DNA of 64,000 bases, from NCBI RefSeq assembly GCF_000258515.1, contig NZ_AJLF01000002.1, forward strand, positions 1-64,000. Direction: 5' to 3'. Shown one piece after another: positions 57,267 to 64,000 of the stretch; within the stretch, counting starts at the first letter, position 1; each line of letters opens with the position of its first letter. The position numbers were made by a program, and so were the translations under genes. The DNA is from Thermococcus zilligii AN1. GTDB taxonomy: Archaea; Methanobacteriota_B; Thermococci; Thermococcales; Thermococcaceae. A model generated the notes under the pieces. It was given only the letters and a program-made list of their open reading frames with translations. It was not told where the DNA came from and searched no databases.

Positions 57267-58109
57267 ATGAAGGTTGGAACACTGATGACAAAGGACCCGG
57301 TCGTCATCCAGCTCCCGGCGACGAGGGAATACGCCATCGGGCTCTTCAGAAAGCACAAGGTTCGTTCCTTCCCAGTTGTCGGAAAGGACGGCAAGCTGGT
57401 TGGAATAGTGAGCATAAAGAGGATTCTGCTCCACCCGGACGAGGACCAGCTGGCGATGCTGGTAAGGAGGAACCTGCCAGTAGTTAAGGCCACAGACGAC
57501 CTCAAAAAAGCCGTCAGGGAGATGCTCGAGATGGACTACCGCAGGGTAGTCGTTGTGGACGACGAGAACAGGCCCGTTGGAATACTAACGGTCGGCGACA
57601 TAGTAAGGCGTTATCTGGCGAAAAACGAAAACCTCAAAGAGGTCACCATAGAGCCGTACTACCAGAGAAACGTGGGCGTGGTGTGGAAGGGGACCCCGCT
57701 AAAAGCCGCCCTCAAGGCACTCCTGCTCTCCAACTCCATGGCGATACCGGTTATAGACGACGAGGGCCATCTCGTGGGCATGGTGGACGAGACGGACCTC
57801 CTCAAGGACAGCGAGGTAATCAGAATCGTGAAACAGACAGCTTTAGCGGCTCAGAGCGAAGAGGACTGGATACTTGAGAGTAACCCAACGCTCCTCTTTG
57901 AGAAAGCCGAACTCCAGCTTCCCAAGAAGCCGGTTGAGGGAATAATGAATCCAAACGTTATCGTTGCCACCCCGCACATGAGCGTCTATGACGTTGCACA
58001 GAAGATGGTGAAGTACAACATTGAGCAGTTGCCCGTCATCAGGGGCCAGGGTGAGCTCGTGGGAATAGTCAGGGACATGGACATCATCAAAGTGATCCTC
58101 AACAAGTGA
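57267..58109 (+). CDS. Four-CBS-domain protein
   Basis: A 280-residue protein made of four CBS domains in two Bateman pairs. Repeats begin near VGTLMTKDPVVIQLPA, LPVVKATDDLKKAVREMLEM, RNVGVVWKGTPLKAALKALL and GIMNPNVIVATPHMSVYDVA, each closing with LVGIV/VGILT-type strands. Such proteins sense adenine nucleotides or SAM; no catalytic domain is attached. ATG 57267 follows GGTGGTGAAG. TATA CTTAAATAG lies at 57225-57233. It is separated from the decarboxylase operon by 57 bp. Confidence 0.93.
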   Translation: MKVGTLMTKDPVVIQLPATREYAIGLFRKHKVRSFPVVGKDGKLVGIVSIKRILLHPDEDQLAMLVRRNLPVVKATDDLKKAVREMLEMDYRRVVVVDDENRPVGILTVGDIVRRYLAKNENLKEVTIEPYYQRNVGVVWKGTPLKAALKALLLSNSMAIPVIDDEGHLVGMVDETDLLKDSEVIRIVKQTALAAQSEEDWILESNPTLLFEKAELQLPKKPVEGIMNPNVIVATPHMSVYDVAQKMVKYNIEQLPVIRGQGELVGIVRDMDIIKVILNK

Positions 58110-58145
58110 TTTAACCCCTCTTCTCAATTCTTACCGGTGGTGCCT

Positions 58146-59156
58146 GTGGGGGAGGTTAGAGTTTCGCTCTTCGGTTTCGGGAACGTCGGAAAAGCAGTGG
58201 CAAGGGTTCTCGTCGAGAAACAAAATGTCTTCCGGGAAAAGTACGGGCTGAGCTTTAGAGTGGTCAGCATATCGGACACGAGCGGGACCCTCTGGCTTCC
58301 CGAAGGGGTAGACCTCAGGGAGGCCCTTTTAGTAAAGGAGACCTTTGGAAGGCTTTCTTCCTGGGCGAACGAGTATGAGGTCTACAATTTCACTCCCGTG
58401 GAAGCGGTGAAGGAGATTGAAGCTGATATCGTTGTCGACGTGACCAACGAGGGGAACGCCCACGGGTGGCACCTCACCGCGCTCAGGGAGGGAAAGGCCG
58501 TCGTAACCAGCAACAAGCCGCCTTTGGCTTTCCACTACGCTGAACTTACGGGGGAAGCGGAGAGGAGAAACGTTCCCTACCTCTTCGAGGCGACGGTGAT
58601 GGCTGGGACGCCGGTTATAGGCCTTCTGCGCGAGAACCTCCTGGGGGATACAGTTGAAAGGATAGAAGCGGTTCTGAACGCGACGACGACTTTCATCCTA
58701 AGCAGGATGGAGATGGGGCTCGACTTCGAGGAGGCTTTAAAGCAGGCCCAATCCCTTGGAATAGCAGAAAGGGACCCAAGCGGGGATATCCTCGGCATAG
58801 ACGCGGGCTACAAGGCAACTATACTCCACTGCGTCGCCTTCGGGCCAAAAACCTTCGACGAGGCGAGGGTAAAGGGTATAGCCGAGATAACTCTGGGGGA
58901 AGTCCAGAGAGCCAGGGGGAAGGGAAAAACAATAAGGCTGGTTGGGACTGTCGAGAGGGGAAGCATAACCGTCGAGCCGAAGGAGGTGCCGCTGGATAGT
59001 CCGCTGGCCGTGGAGAGCCACGAGAACGTTGCGGTGATATGGACTGACCTCCTCGGGAAACTGGTGATAAAAGGGGCCGGTGCGGGGCTGAAAGAAACCG
59101 CCAGCGGGGTCGTGAGCGACGTTATAAAGGCCGCTCTGACCCTCACGGGAGGGTGA
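58146..59156 (+). CDS. hom: Homoserine dehydrogenase
   Basis: A 336-residue NAD(P)-dependent homoserine dehydrogenase, making homoserine for threonine and methionine. It has VSLFGFGNVGKAVARVLVEK (nucleotide binding), VVDVTNEGNAHGW, AVVTSNKPPLAFH with the catalytic-region Lys, ATVMAGTPVIGLLRE, and ERDPSGDILGIDAGYKATIL (family signature). No ACT domain. GTG 58146 is placed after GGTGGTGCCT; GTG 58137 and 58140 are within that site. Its 3' end overlaps the next gene (opposite strand) by 14 bp. Confidence 0.95.
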   Translation: MGEVRVSLFGFGNVGKAVARVLVEKQNVFREKYGLSFRVVSISDTSGTLWLPEGVDLREALLVKETFGRLSSWANEYEVYNFTPVEAVKEIEADIVVDVTNEGNAHGWHLTALREGKAVVTSNKPPLAFHYAELTGEAERRNVPYLFEATVMAGTPVIGLLRENLLGDTVERIEAVLNATTTFILSRMEMGLDFEEALKQAQSLGIAERDPSGDILGIDAGYKATILHCVAFGPKTFDEARVKGIAEITLGEVQRARGKGKTIRLVGTVERGSITVEPKEVPLDSPLAVESHENVAVIWTDLLGKLVIKGAGAGLKETASGVVSDVIKAALTLTGG

Positions 59157-59553
59157 TCTTTTTGTTTTTCTCCCATATGACCAGTTCAATCTTTCCAAAG
59201 CGGTGATTGATGGCCTGAATTTTTAAAGTTCCGCAGGGAGTTTCTATCTCCTCCGCCTCAAAAAGGGGAAAGGGCCTCTTCAGGAGAACCTGCCCACCGG
59301 AGTCCTTCAGGATGACAGATGATGTGGAGTAATCAGGGATAATGAAAAACGTTTTCCCAACGCACTCAAGTTTGACTGCACGAAATCTGTTGGCCATAAC
59401 AATAAAAATGACCCCAACAAAGACATTGAGCAGCGAGAACAAAGTGCCCCTTTTCATCACTTCAACCGCAAGCAGTACTACCGAAAGAACCAAATAGGCC
59501 ACACCATTCTTCCAGAACCATTCGTCCCTGAGGGTGATTTTCTCGAGCTTCAC
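59143..59553 (-). CDS. Membrane-anchored protein with a C-terminal beta domain
   Basis: A 136-residue protein with two hydrophobic helices (about 17-32 and 38-54, VAYLVLSVVLLAVEVM and LFSLLNVFVGVIFIVMAN) followed by a predicted beta-rich soluble domain (VKLECVGKTFFIIPDYST, SVILKDSGGQVLLKRPFP). A PH-like or lipid-interacting role is possible but unsupported. The stop region overlaps the end of the homoserine dehydrogenase gene by 14 bp (convergent). Start ATG 59553. Confidence 0.75.
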   Translation of the reverse strand: MKLEKITLRDEWFWKNGVAYLVLSVVLLAVEVMKRGTLFSLLNVFVGVIFIVMANRFRAVKLECVGKTFFIIPDYSTSSVILKDSGGQVLLKRPFPLFEAEEIETPCGTLKIQAINHRFGKIELVIWEKNKKITLP

Positions 59554-59610
59554 AGCAGGGAGTTGCCATAACTCTTTTTAATCCTTTTTCGAGCCCTCGG
59601 TGGTGGAAGC

Positions 59611-60135
59611 ATGGAGCACGTCATAGCGCTCCACCAGGTCTACGCCGAACTAATATTCAGGGGCCTCAAGACCGTTGAGATACGGAAGAGCCGTGCTTTT
59701 CAGGAAGGAGACCTGGTTTTTCTTTACGTCGCGAGGGGCAATCCCTACGAGCTTCGCGATACCCTCAGAAGGCTCGGCCTCCACGAGGAGCAAACGCTGA
59801 CCAAGAAGGGGGCTATAGCCGGGGGCTTCGAGGTGGGGGAGGTGATCAAGGCCGACCTGGATACCCTGTGGGAGATGACGAAGGAGACGAGCGGTTTAAC
59901 CCTCGTTCACGGCGAGAACGGGAAGAAGTGGCTTGGGGAGTACATTAAGGACTACGGCTACGCCTTCACCATAGAGAGGCCCTTCCTCTTCAGGGAACCC
60001 GTGGGCAGGGAAGAAATGAGAGAAAGATACGGCATCCACGTGGAAGGGATAATCCATCTCTCGAGGAGGACGAGACAGGTGTGGGTGAAAAACCTGATAG
60101 AAGACCTTTTGACGAGAGAGGTGGTTTACCTCTGA
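59611..60135 (+). CDS. ASCH/PUA-fold protein
   Basis: A 174-residue protein with an ASCH-like beta barrel: ALHQVYAELIFRGLKTVEIR is the family opening, followed by KSRAFQEGDLVFLYVARGNP, then an all-helical insert and AIAGGFEVGEVIKADLDTL. ASCH domains resemble PUA and are thought to bind RNA or modified nucleotides. ATG 59611 follows GGTGGTGGAAGC. It lies alone between oppositely oriented genes. Confidence 0.85.
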   Translation: MEHVIALHQVYAELIFRGLKTVEIRKSRAFQEGDLVFLYVARGNPYELRDTLRRLGLHEEQTLTKKGAIAGGFEVGEVIKADLDTLWEMTKETSGLTLVHGENGKKWLGEYIKDYGYAFTIERPFLFREPVGREEMRERYGIHVEGIIHLSRRTRQVWVKNLIEDLLTREVVYL

Positions 60136-60146
60136 GCGGCCTCTTC

Positions 60147-60806
60147 TCAGGGCTTTTCCTCAGGGGAATCCTCGCCCTCAAGCTCTTCCGGGCTGACCCT
60201 CACGTAGGGGCCGAGGCTGAGGGAGTCTATCTCCTCCTGCGTTAGAAGCCTGCTCCTGACCTTCTCGCCTATCAGCGCGCTGTTTCCGAAGGGATCCATT
60301 ATCCTGACGGTTAGCGGCCTCTTTCCGTCCTTAACGTCCTCGATGTAGTCCATGATCTCGTCCACCCTCTTAACAGCTTCCTCATCCCCCTCCTGCCGTC
60401 TGAATTCCCTCGCCATGAGGAGGGTCTCCCTAACCCTCTCAAGGACGCCTTCAACGTTGGTGACAAAGCCCTCTGCCGCCGGTCCCGGCTCTATCCTGAC
60501 GCCTATCTCGTCCAGCTCTATGGTCCCGCTCTTGCTCCTCACGACGCGGGTGAATAGGTCTTTTTCCTCCTCAACTTTTACCGTGTAGAGCTTTGGCGGT
60601 CTGTCCTCAAGGATCATGACGTCGGCGTTTCTGTAGCCGCATTTTTCACAGATTATGGTGCTCTCCATGACTTTACCAAAGTAGGGGATCTCGTGAACGT
60701 GCTGTATGGCCTTCAGGGTGTTTTTCCCGCCGCAGATCGGACAGTCGCCGAGGGATATTACCTGAACCTCGCCCACTTCCCCGTGAGATGTGACTTTCTC
60801 ACCCAT
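60147..60806 (-). CDS. ZPR1 zinc finger domain protein
   Basis: A 219-residue archaeal ZPR1-type protein, one zinc finger (C22, C25, C53, C56: CPICGG and CEKCGYRN) plus a beta-rich ZPR1 A-box-like domain with GVRIEPGPAAEGFVTNVEGV, MDPFGNSALIGEK. Eukaryotic ZPR1 has two such modules and binds eEF1A; the archaeal role is unknown but eEF1A folding is a fair guess. ATG 60806 follows GGTGGGCGAT. Confidence 0.92.
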   Translation of the reverse strand: MGEKVTSHGEVGEVQVISLGDCPICGGKNTLKAIQHVHEIPYFGKVMESTIICEKCGYRNADVMILEDRPPKLYTVKVEEEKDLFTRVVRSKSGTIELDEIGVRIEPGPAAEGFVTNVEGVLERVRETLLMAREFRRQEGDEEAVKRVDEIMDYIEDVKDGKRPLTVRIMDPFGNSALIGEKVRSRLLTQEEIDSLSLGPYVRVSPEELEGEDSPEEKP

Positions 60807-60879
60807 ATCGCCCACCGGGAAAAAGAAGCAAAGGCCAGTTTATAAATAATTGGTACCCGCAAGGAAAATCAAAAGGGGA

Positions 60880-61302
60880 TCACTTGGCGAACTTTATATC
60901 CTCCGGGACGAGTAAGAGTTTTATTTCGTCCTTGCAGACCTTCGCCAGCTGGCCGCCAAGTGCCGTTGTCATCCCCTTGATCTGCTCGGCAACCTTTTCC
61001 AGTATATCGGGCTTGAGTTCAAGGGGACTCAGATCCACGAGGACAAGGTTACCGTTCTGGAGCTCCCCGGATATCTTTTCGAGGTCAGAGTAACTGGTTA
61101 CTACGACCTTTTTGACGTACCTAACCTGGGGCTTTACGATCTCCCTGGCGAGGGTATCCTCCTCCAGGGGGATAATGGCTACTTCCCGGTGTACCTGGGG
61201 GGGTTCTTCCTTCTTCTTGGCCGACGGGGAAACCTCCTTAACTGGAACAGCTTTCTTGGGTTTATCCTTCTCCTTCTTTAAAACGCCGTCAAACAGGCCC
61301 AT
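60880..61302 (-). CDS. sepF: SepF-family cell division protein
   Basis: A 140-residue SepF, the archaeal FtsZ membrane anchor. The start GLFDGVLKKEK is an amphipathic membrane-targeting helix, followed by a Lys/Pro linker (about 12-40) and the SepF core: VRYVKKVVVTSYSDLEKISG, GNLVLVDLSPLELKPDILEK, GMTTALGGQLAKVCKDEIKL. ATG 61302 follows GGTGAAAGCC. It lies between ZPR1 and the exosome operon with its own upstream gap. Confidence 0.93.
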   Translation of the reverse strand: MGLFDGVLKKEKDKPKKAVPVKEVSPSAKKKEEPPQVHREVAIIPLEEDTLAREIVKPQVRYVKKVVVTSYSDLEKISGELQNGNLVLVDLSPLELKPDILEKVAEQIKGMTTALGGQLAKVCKDEIKLLLVPEDIKFAK

Positions 61303-61397
61303 GGCTTTCACCCCAGTTTGACCATAATCAAGGCTAAAGCATTTAAGCGTTAACGTTTATATTTCTTTCCCATTTGGAGCGGCAAAAATAAAAGAGT

Positions 61398-62228
61398 TCA
61401 CGCCTGGGGAAGCTCGAACCCCGTGACATTGAGCAGGATTTCGCGGATTTCTGAGGCCTTCTTGAAGGCGGTATCAACGGCGTACATGATCTCTTCAAGC
61501 TTAAAGGCACCACCTTCTCCTTTCTGAACTGCTGAGATGTGACCGGTCTCGTCAGTCGTTATAGTCAGCCTGCTGTCCATGACTGTCTCTTCCTCCAGGC
61601 TGGGGTCAACTACCAGGGAAGACCCTATCTTGGCGAAGGTTACAGGGACCGGGACGTGATTAACTGGCAGAGGCTCAAGCTCGTTCAGCTTTATCAGCTC
61701 TCCCGTTTCCGCGTTGTACTGAACCCTGGGGATTTTCGTGGTCATCAGGGCAGCCATTGCCGCCAACCCCGCCGCGTCGATCAGGTTCCCGTCGTGGTCG
61801 AGGACGTGAACGTCGATGAAGAGGACGTAAACGAGCTTTCCGGGCACTATAACCAGCTTGTCAAGGTCAATGGCGTTGCTCTCCCTTATTCCCCTGTCCA
61901 CAATGCGGGCCAGCTCGACTGCCCTCTCATCGGGAGGACCCGGTTCAAAGGTCGGTGAAGCGAGTGGAACAAGCTCCACGTTAGTCGTCATTACTCCCCT
62001 CTCGGGCAGATCCGGGAAGGGCTCCCCAAACTCGACCTTGACACCCACGAGCACCATTGTGTCCCCAAGCTTAACGAGTGCAGAGCCCTCCGCCTTTTCA
62101 ATGAGGCCGGTCCGGATCTCTATGTTTCTGTAGTCTTCAAGACCCCTGCCATCGAGTCTTTTTCCGTCTTTGAGCAGACTGAGTATCCTGTCGCGCATGA
62201 GGCTGGCCATTATCTCGACGTCACTCAT
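61398..62228 (-). CDS. rrp42: Exosome subunit Rrp42
   Basis: A 276-residue RNase PH-fold subunit, the inactive partner in the hexameric archaeal exosome ring. It has [40 protein letters not shown], and [23 protein letters not shown] 62228 follows GGTGGGG. It overlaps rrp41 by eight bases; the ring's active site lies in Rrp41. Confidence 0.97.
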   Translation of the reverse strand: MSDVEIMASLMRDRILSLLKDGKRLDGRGLEDYRNIEIRTGLIEKAEGSALVKLGDTMVLVGVKVEFGEPFPDLPERGVMTTNVELVPLASPTFEPGPPDERAVELARIVDRGIRESNAIDLDKLVIVPGKLVYVLFIDVHVLDHDGNLIDAAGLAAMAALMTTKIPRVQYNAETGELIKLNELEPLPVNHVPVPVTFAKIGSSLVVDPSLEEETVMDSRLTITTDETGHISAVQKGEGGAFKLEEIMYAVDTAFKKASEIREILLNVTGFELPQA

Positions 62229-62970
62229 CCCCACCCACCTCCCCGGAGATCTTGAGGTACTTCTCCTTAAGCGCCTCGCGTTGCTTCTGATAAACGGCCT
62301 TTGCACCCTTCATTGCGAGCCTGACTGCCTCAAGGAACTCCTCCTTGGTTAAGTACCCGTCCATCTGGAGCAGGGTTATGTCGTTCTTCATGGGCATTAC
62401 GGCCACCGGGACGTCGGCCTCCCCGTAGTTGTCCTCCTCCTTGTTCGGATCAAGGACTATCTCACCGTCTATTTTTCCTGCAGCACAAGCTGCCACGAGG
62501 TCGCGCATGGGTATTCCGGCGTCAGCTAAGGCGAGAGATGCTGCCGTTATTCCGGCCACCCTGGTTCCGGCATCGGCCTGAAGAACTTCAATGAAAACGT
62601 CTATAACAGTCCTGGGGAACATCTCGAGTATGAGAGCCGGTTGGAGTGCCCCGTGGATGACCTTGCTTATCTCAACGCTTCTCCTGTCAGGGCCGGGCTT
62701 CTTTCTCTCCTCAACGCTGAAGGGGGCCATATTGTAACGAACCCTCAAAATAGCCGTTTCAGGTCTCTGGAGGTGCTTTGGATGAATTTCCCTTGGGCCG
62801 TAAACGGCAGCTATGATTTTGTTATTCCCCCATTCAATGTAAGCCGAACCATCGGCGTTTTTTAGAACACCTACCTCCATACGAATCTGCCTGAGTTCAT
62901 GCTTCTTCCTGCCGTCTATTCTTTTCCCGTTCTCGTCGATGAGCTTTAAACCCTCAGGCCTGCCCATCAT
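62221..62970 (-). CDS. rrp41: Exosome subunit Rrp41
   Basis: A 249-residue RNase PH-fold subunit that carries the phosphorolytic site of the exosome. It has [80 protein letters not shown] and the catalytic-region DVPVAVMP. It degrades RNA from the 3' end with phosphate. ATG 62970 follows GGTGGTGAAGGGC; ATG 62967 is next. It overlaps rrp4 by 17 bases and rrp42 by eight. Confidence 0.97.
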   Translation of the reverse strand: MMGRPEGLKLIDENGKRIDGRKKHELRQIRMEVGVLKNADGSAYIEWGNNKIIAAVYGPREIHPKHLQRPETAILRVRYNMAPFSVEERKKPGPDRRSVEISKVIHGALQPALILEMFPRTVIDVFIEVLQADAGTRVAGITAASLALADAGIPMRDLVAACAAGKIDGEIVLDPNKEEDNYGEADVPVAVMPMKNDITLLQMDGYLTKEEFLEAVRLAMKGAKAVYQKQREALKEKYLKISGEVGGDE

Positions 62971-63730
62971 GCCCTTCACCACCCTCTGTTTCACCAAGAT
63001 CCGGAATCTCGTCTATTATTCCTCTCTCCTTGAGATCCTGAAGCCGGGAGAGGAGAAACTCCTTGACCCTGTCGGTTAATCCACTGGTGTGGCTCTCCCT
63101 GTTCACTTTGAGTATCGCCTCCACGGCCAGCTCCTCCAGTTCCCTGTTCGTTCCACTTACCCAGACCCAGCCGTTCTGGCCAACTATTATCCTCGTTCCG
63201 GTGAGTTTTTTGATCATGTTTATCATCGAGCCACCCTTTCCGATTACCCTGGGCACCTTGGAGGAGGTTATCGTCACCAGCTGACCTCCCCTGAGAGGGC
63301 CCCCGTTGAAGGGCATTCCCTTAGTGGTCAGGTCGATCTGGTTCACCTCATCGAACGCCTTAACCTTGGCGTAGATTATGTCCCCGATGTCGAATATCTT
63401 CCTAAGGTCAGTCTTCAGCAGGTCTATCTTCTCTTCCACCGCGTCTTGAGCGCGGAGAGTTGCCTGGTACGGAGCGCCTATGTCAACTGTCCAGGACGAG
63501 AACTTCACGTCAACTATCTTTCCCAGAACGTTGTCCCCAACCTCAGGTATGTAAGGCCCCTCCAGGGGAATAACCTTTATTGTGTCGCCCCTGATCTCAA
63601 CGAGCCCCACAACGGTTGAATAGACCCTGTTACCTTCCCTGAACGTTCCCTTACCTGCCTGAAAGGCTCCCTGCGCAAGCAGAGTTCCAGGAACAACCAG
63701 CTCCCTTGGTTTTACAAAAACTCTCTTCAT
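62954..63730 (-). CDS. rrp4: Exosome cap subunit Rrp4
   Basis: A 258-residue cap protein that recruits RNA to the exosome ring. N-terminal domain [18 protein letters not shown], an S1 domain ([20 protein letters not shown]), and a KH domain with the [11 protein letters not shown] loop. ATG 63730 follows GAAGGGGCT. It overlaps SBDS by four bases upstream and rrp41 downstream; SBDS-Rrp4-Rrp41-Rrp42 is a standard archaeal operon. Confidence 0.97.
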   Translation of the reverse strand: MKRVFVKPRELVVPGTLLAQGAFQAGKGTFREGNRVYSTVVGLVEIRGDTIKVIPLEGPYIPEVGDNVLGKIVDVKFSSWTVDIGAPYQATLRAQDAVEEKIDLLKTDLRKIFDIGDIIYAKVKAFDEVNQIDLTTKGMPFNGGPLRGGQLVTITSSKVPRVIGKGGSMINMIKKLTGTRIIVGQNGWVWVSGTNRELEELAVEAILKVNRESHTSGLTDRVKEFLLSRLQDLKERGIIDEIPDLGETEGGEGHDGQA

Positions 63731-64000
63731 AGCCCCTTCCTCTCTAGCAGTTTAGTTAAAGCTTCGCCCTTAGTGAGGGCATTGAGTTTTTCGTAAAACT
63801 CCTCCTCGATTCCTCCCGGAATCTCTATTACGAACATCCAGGAGCCGTCGCTGCCCCATTCTTCGCGCTTTATCGTTCCAAACTTCCTGACTTCGCCGTA
63901 GGCTTTTCCAACGTAATCGCTCGGTATCTTGACAGCTATAACCTTCACCTCAAGCTTTATCGGGAGGAGTGACCTTATTGCTTTGATCACCGCCGGAACC
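63727..64000 (-). CDS. SBDS/SDO1 ribosome maturation protein, C-terminal part
   Basis: The frame is open to the window edge and reads [39 protein letters not shown] and [11 protein letters not shown], the third (C-terminal) domain of SBDS, which helps release the anti-association factor from the large subunit. The first two domains lie outside. An in-frame GTG at 63988-63990 is internal, not the start. The end overlaps rrp4. Confidence 0.93.
   Translation of the reverse strand, partial: VPAVIKAIRSLLPIKLEVKVIAVKIPSDYVGKAYGEVRKFGTIKREEWGSDGSWMFVIEIPGGIEEEFYEKLNALTKGEALTKLLERKGL

Overview
The window is from a hyperthermophilic euryarchaeon of the order Thermococcales, most likely a Thermococcus. 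The evidence is the S13-S4-S11-RpoD-L18e-L13-S9-RpoN-RpoK-enolase-S2 and L3-to-Cbf5 ribosomal superoperons, GGTGA-type ribosome binding sites, TTTAWA TATA boxes, a two-intein MCM helicase beside a GINS gene, DUF257 and DUF835 proteins, and a sodium-pump methylmalonyl-CoA decarboxylase. No rRNA, cas gene, transposase or integrase was seen.

Layout. Positions 1-2702 are a CRISPR array cut by the window edge: 40 complete 30-bp repeats with 34-42 bp spacers, leader off the left side, repeats decaying on the right. Beyond the last good repeat is a 319-bp foreign-looking segment carrying the tail of one gene, a complete small membrane gene and the head of another. It is closed by a decayed repeat and followed by a repeat fragment next to a PHP phosphoesterase gene. 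3952-5793 is a methylmalonyl-CoA module (mutase B12 subunit, MeaB GTPase, epimerase). 5970-9725 holds a DUF835 protein, tRNA-Arg, a cytoplasmic GH13 amylase, tRNA-Gly, a phosphoesterase-fold protein that has lost its metal ligands, a FUN14 protein and a PadR regulator.

9774-16579 (minus strand) is the S13-to-S2 operon with RNA polymerase subunits D, N and K, a degenerate enolase, and four tRNA genes (Ser, Leu, Pro, Leu) between the protein genes. 16635-18208 is an accessory island: a secreted precursor with a 12-cysteine, halocin C8-like tail, a two-helix membrane protein and a frameshifted small membrane gene. 18400-37099 (minus strand) is the long ribosomal superoperon from a SPOUT methyltransferase and L3 down to L14e and Cbf5, including SecY, a DUF106 YidC-like protein, adenylate and cytidylate kinases, SUI1 and RNase P protein Rpp29. 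An SDR gene and a broken HicAB toxin-antitoxin pair interrupt the L14e-Cbf5 end.

37310-48716 holds RNA ligase, L10e, a probable structured RNA with its own promoter, two class V aminotransferases, archaeal asparagine synthetase with operator-like palindromes, a DUF257/TatD operon, RNA 3'-phosphate cyclase and a YfcE phosphodiesterase. 48903-53484 is replication and translation initiation (GINS, intein-bearing MCM, aIF2-beta). 53602-57209 encodes the four-subunit biotin-dependent Na+-pumping methylmalonyl-CoA decarboxylase, which uses the substrate made by the 4-5 kb module. The right end has a four-CBS protein, homoserine dehydrogenase, an ASCH protein, ZPR1, SepF and the exosome operon Rrp4-Rrp41-Rrp42 preceded by SBDS, which is cut by the window edge.

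The most noteworthy items are the oversized insert at the CRISPR trailer end, the paired homologous spacers, the halocin-like island, the metal-site-dead phosphoesterase, the candidate RNA at 39.2 kb, and unusual overlaps (Rpp29/SUI1 and methyltransferase/tRNA-Ser).
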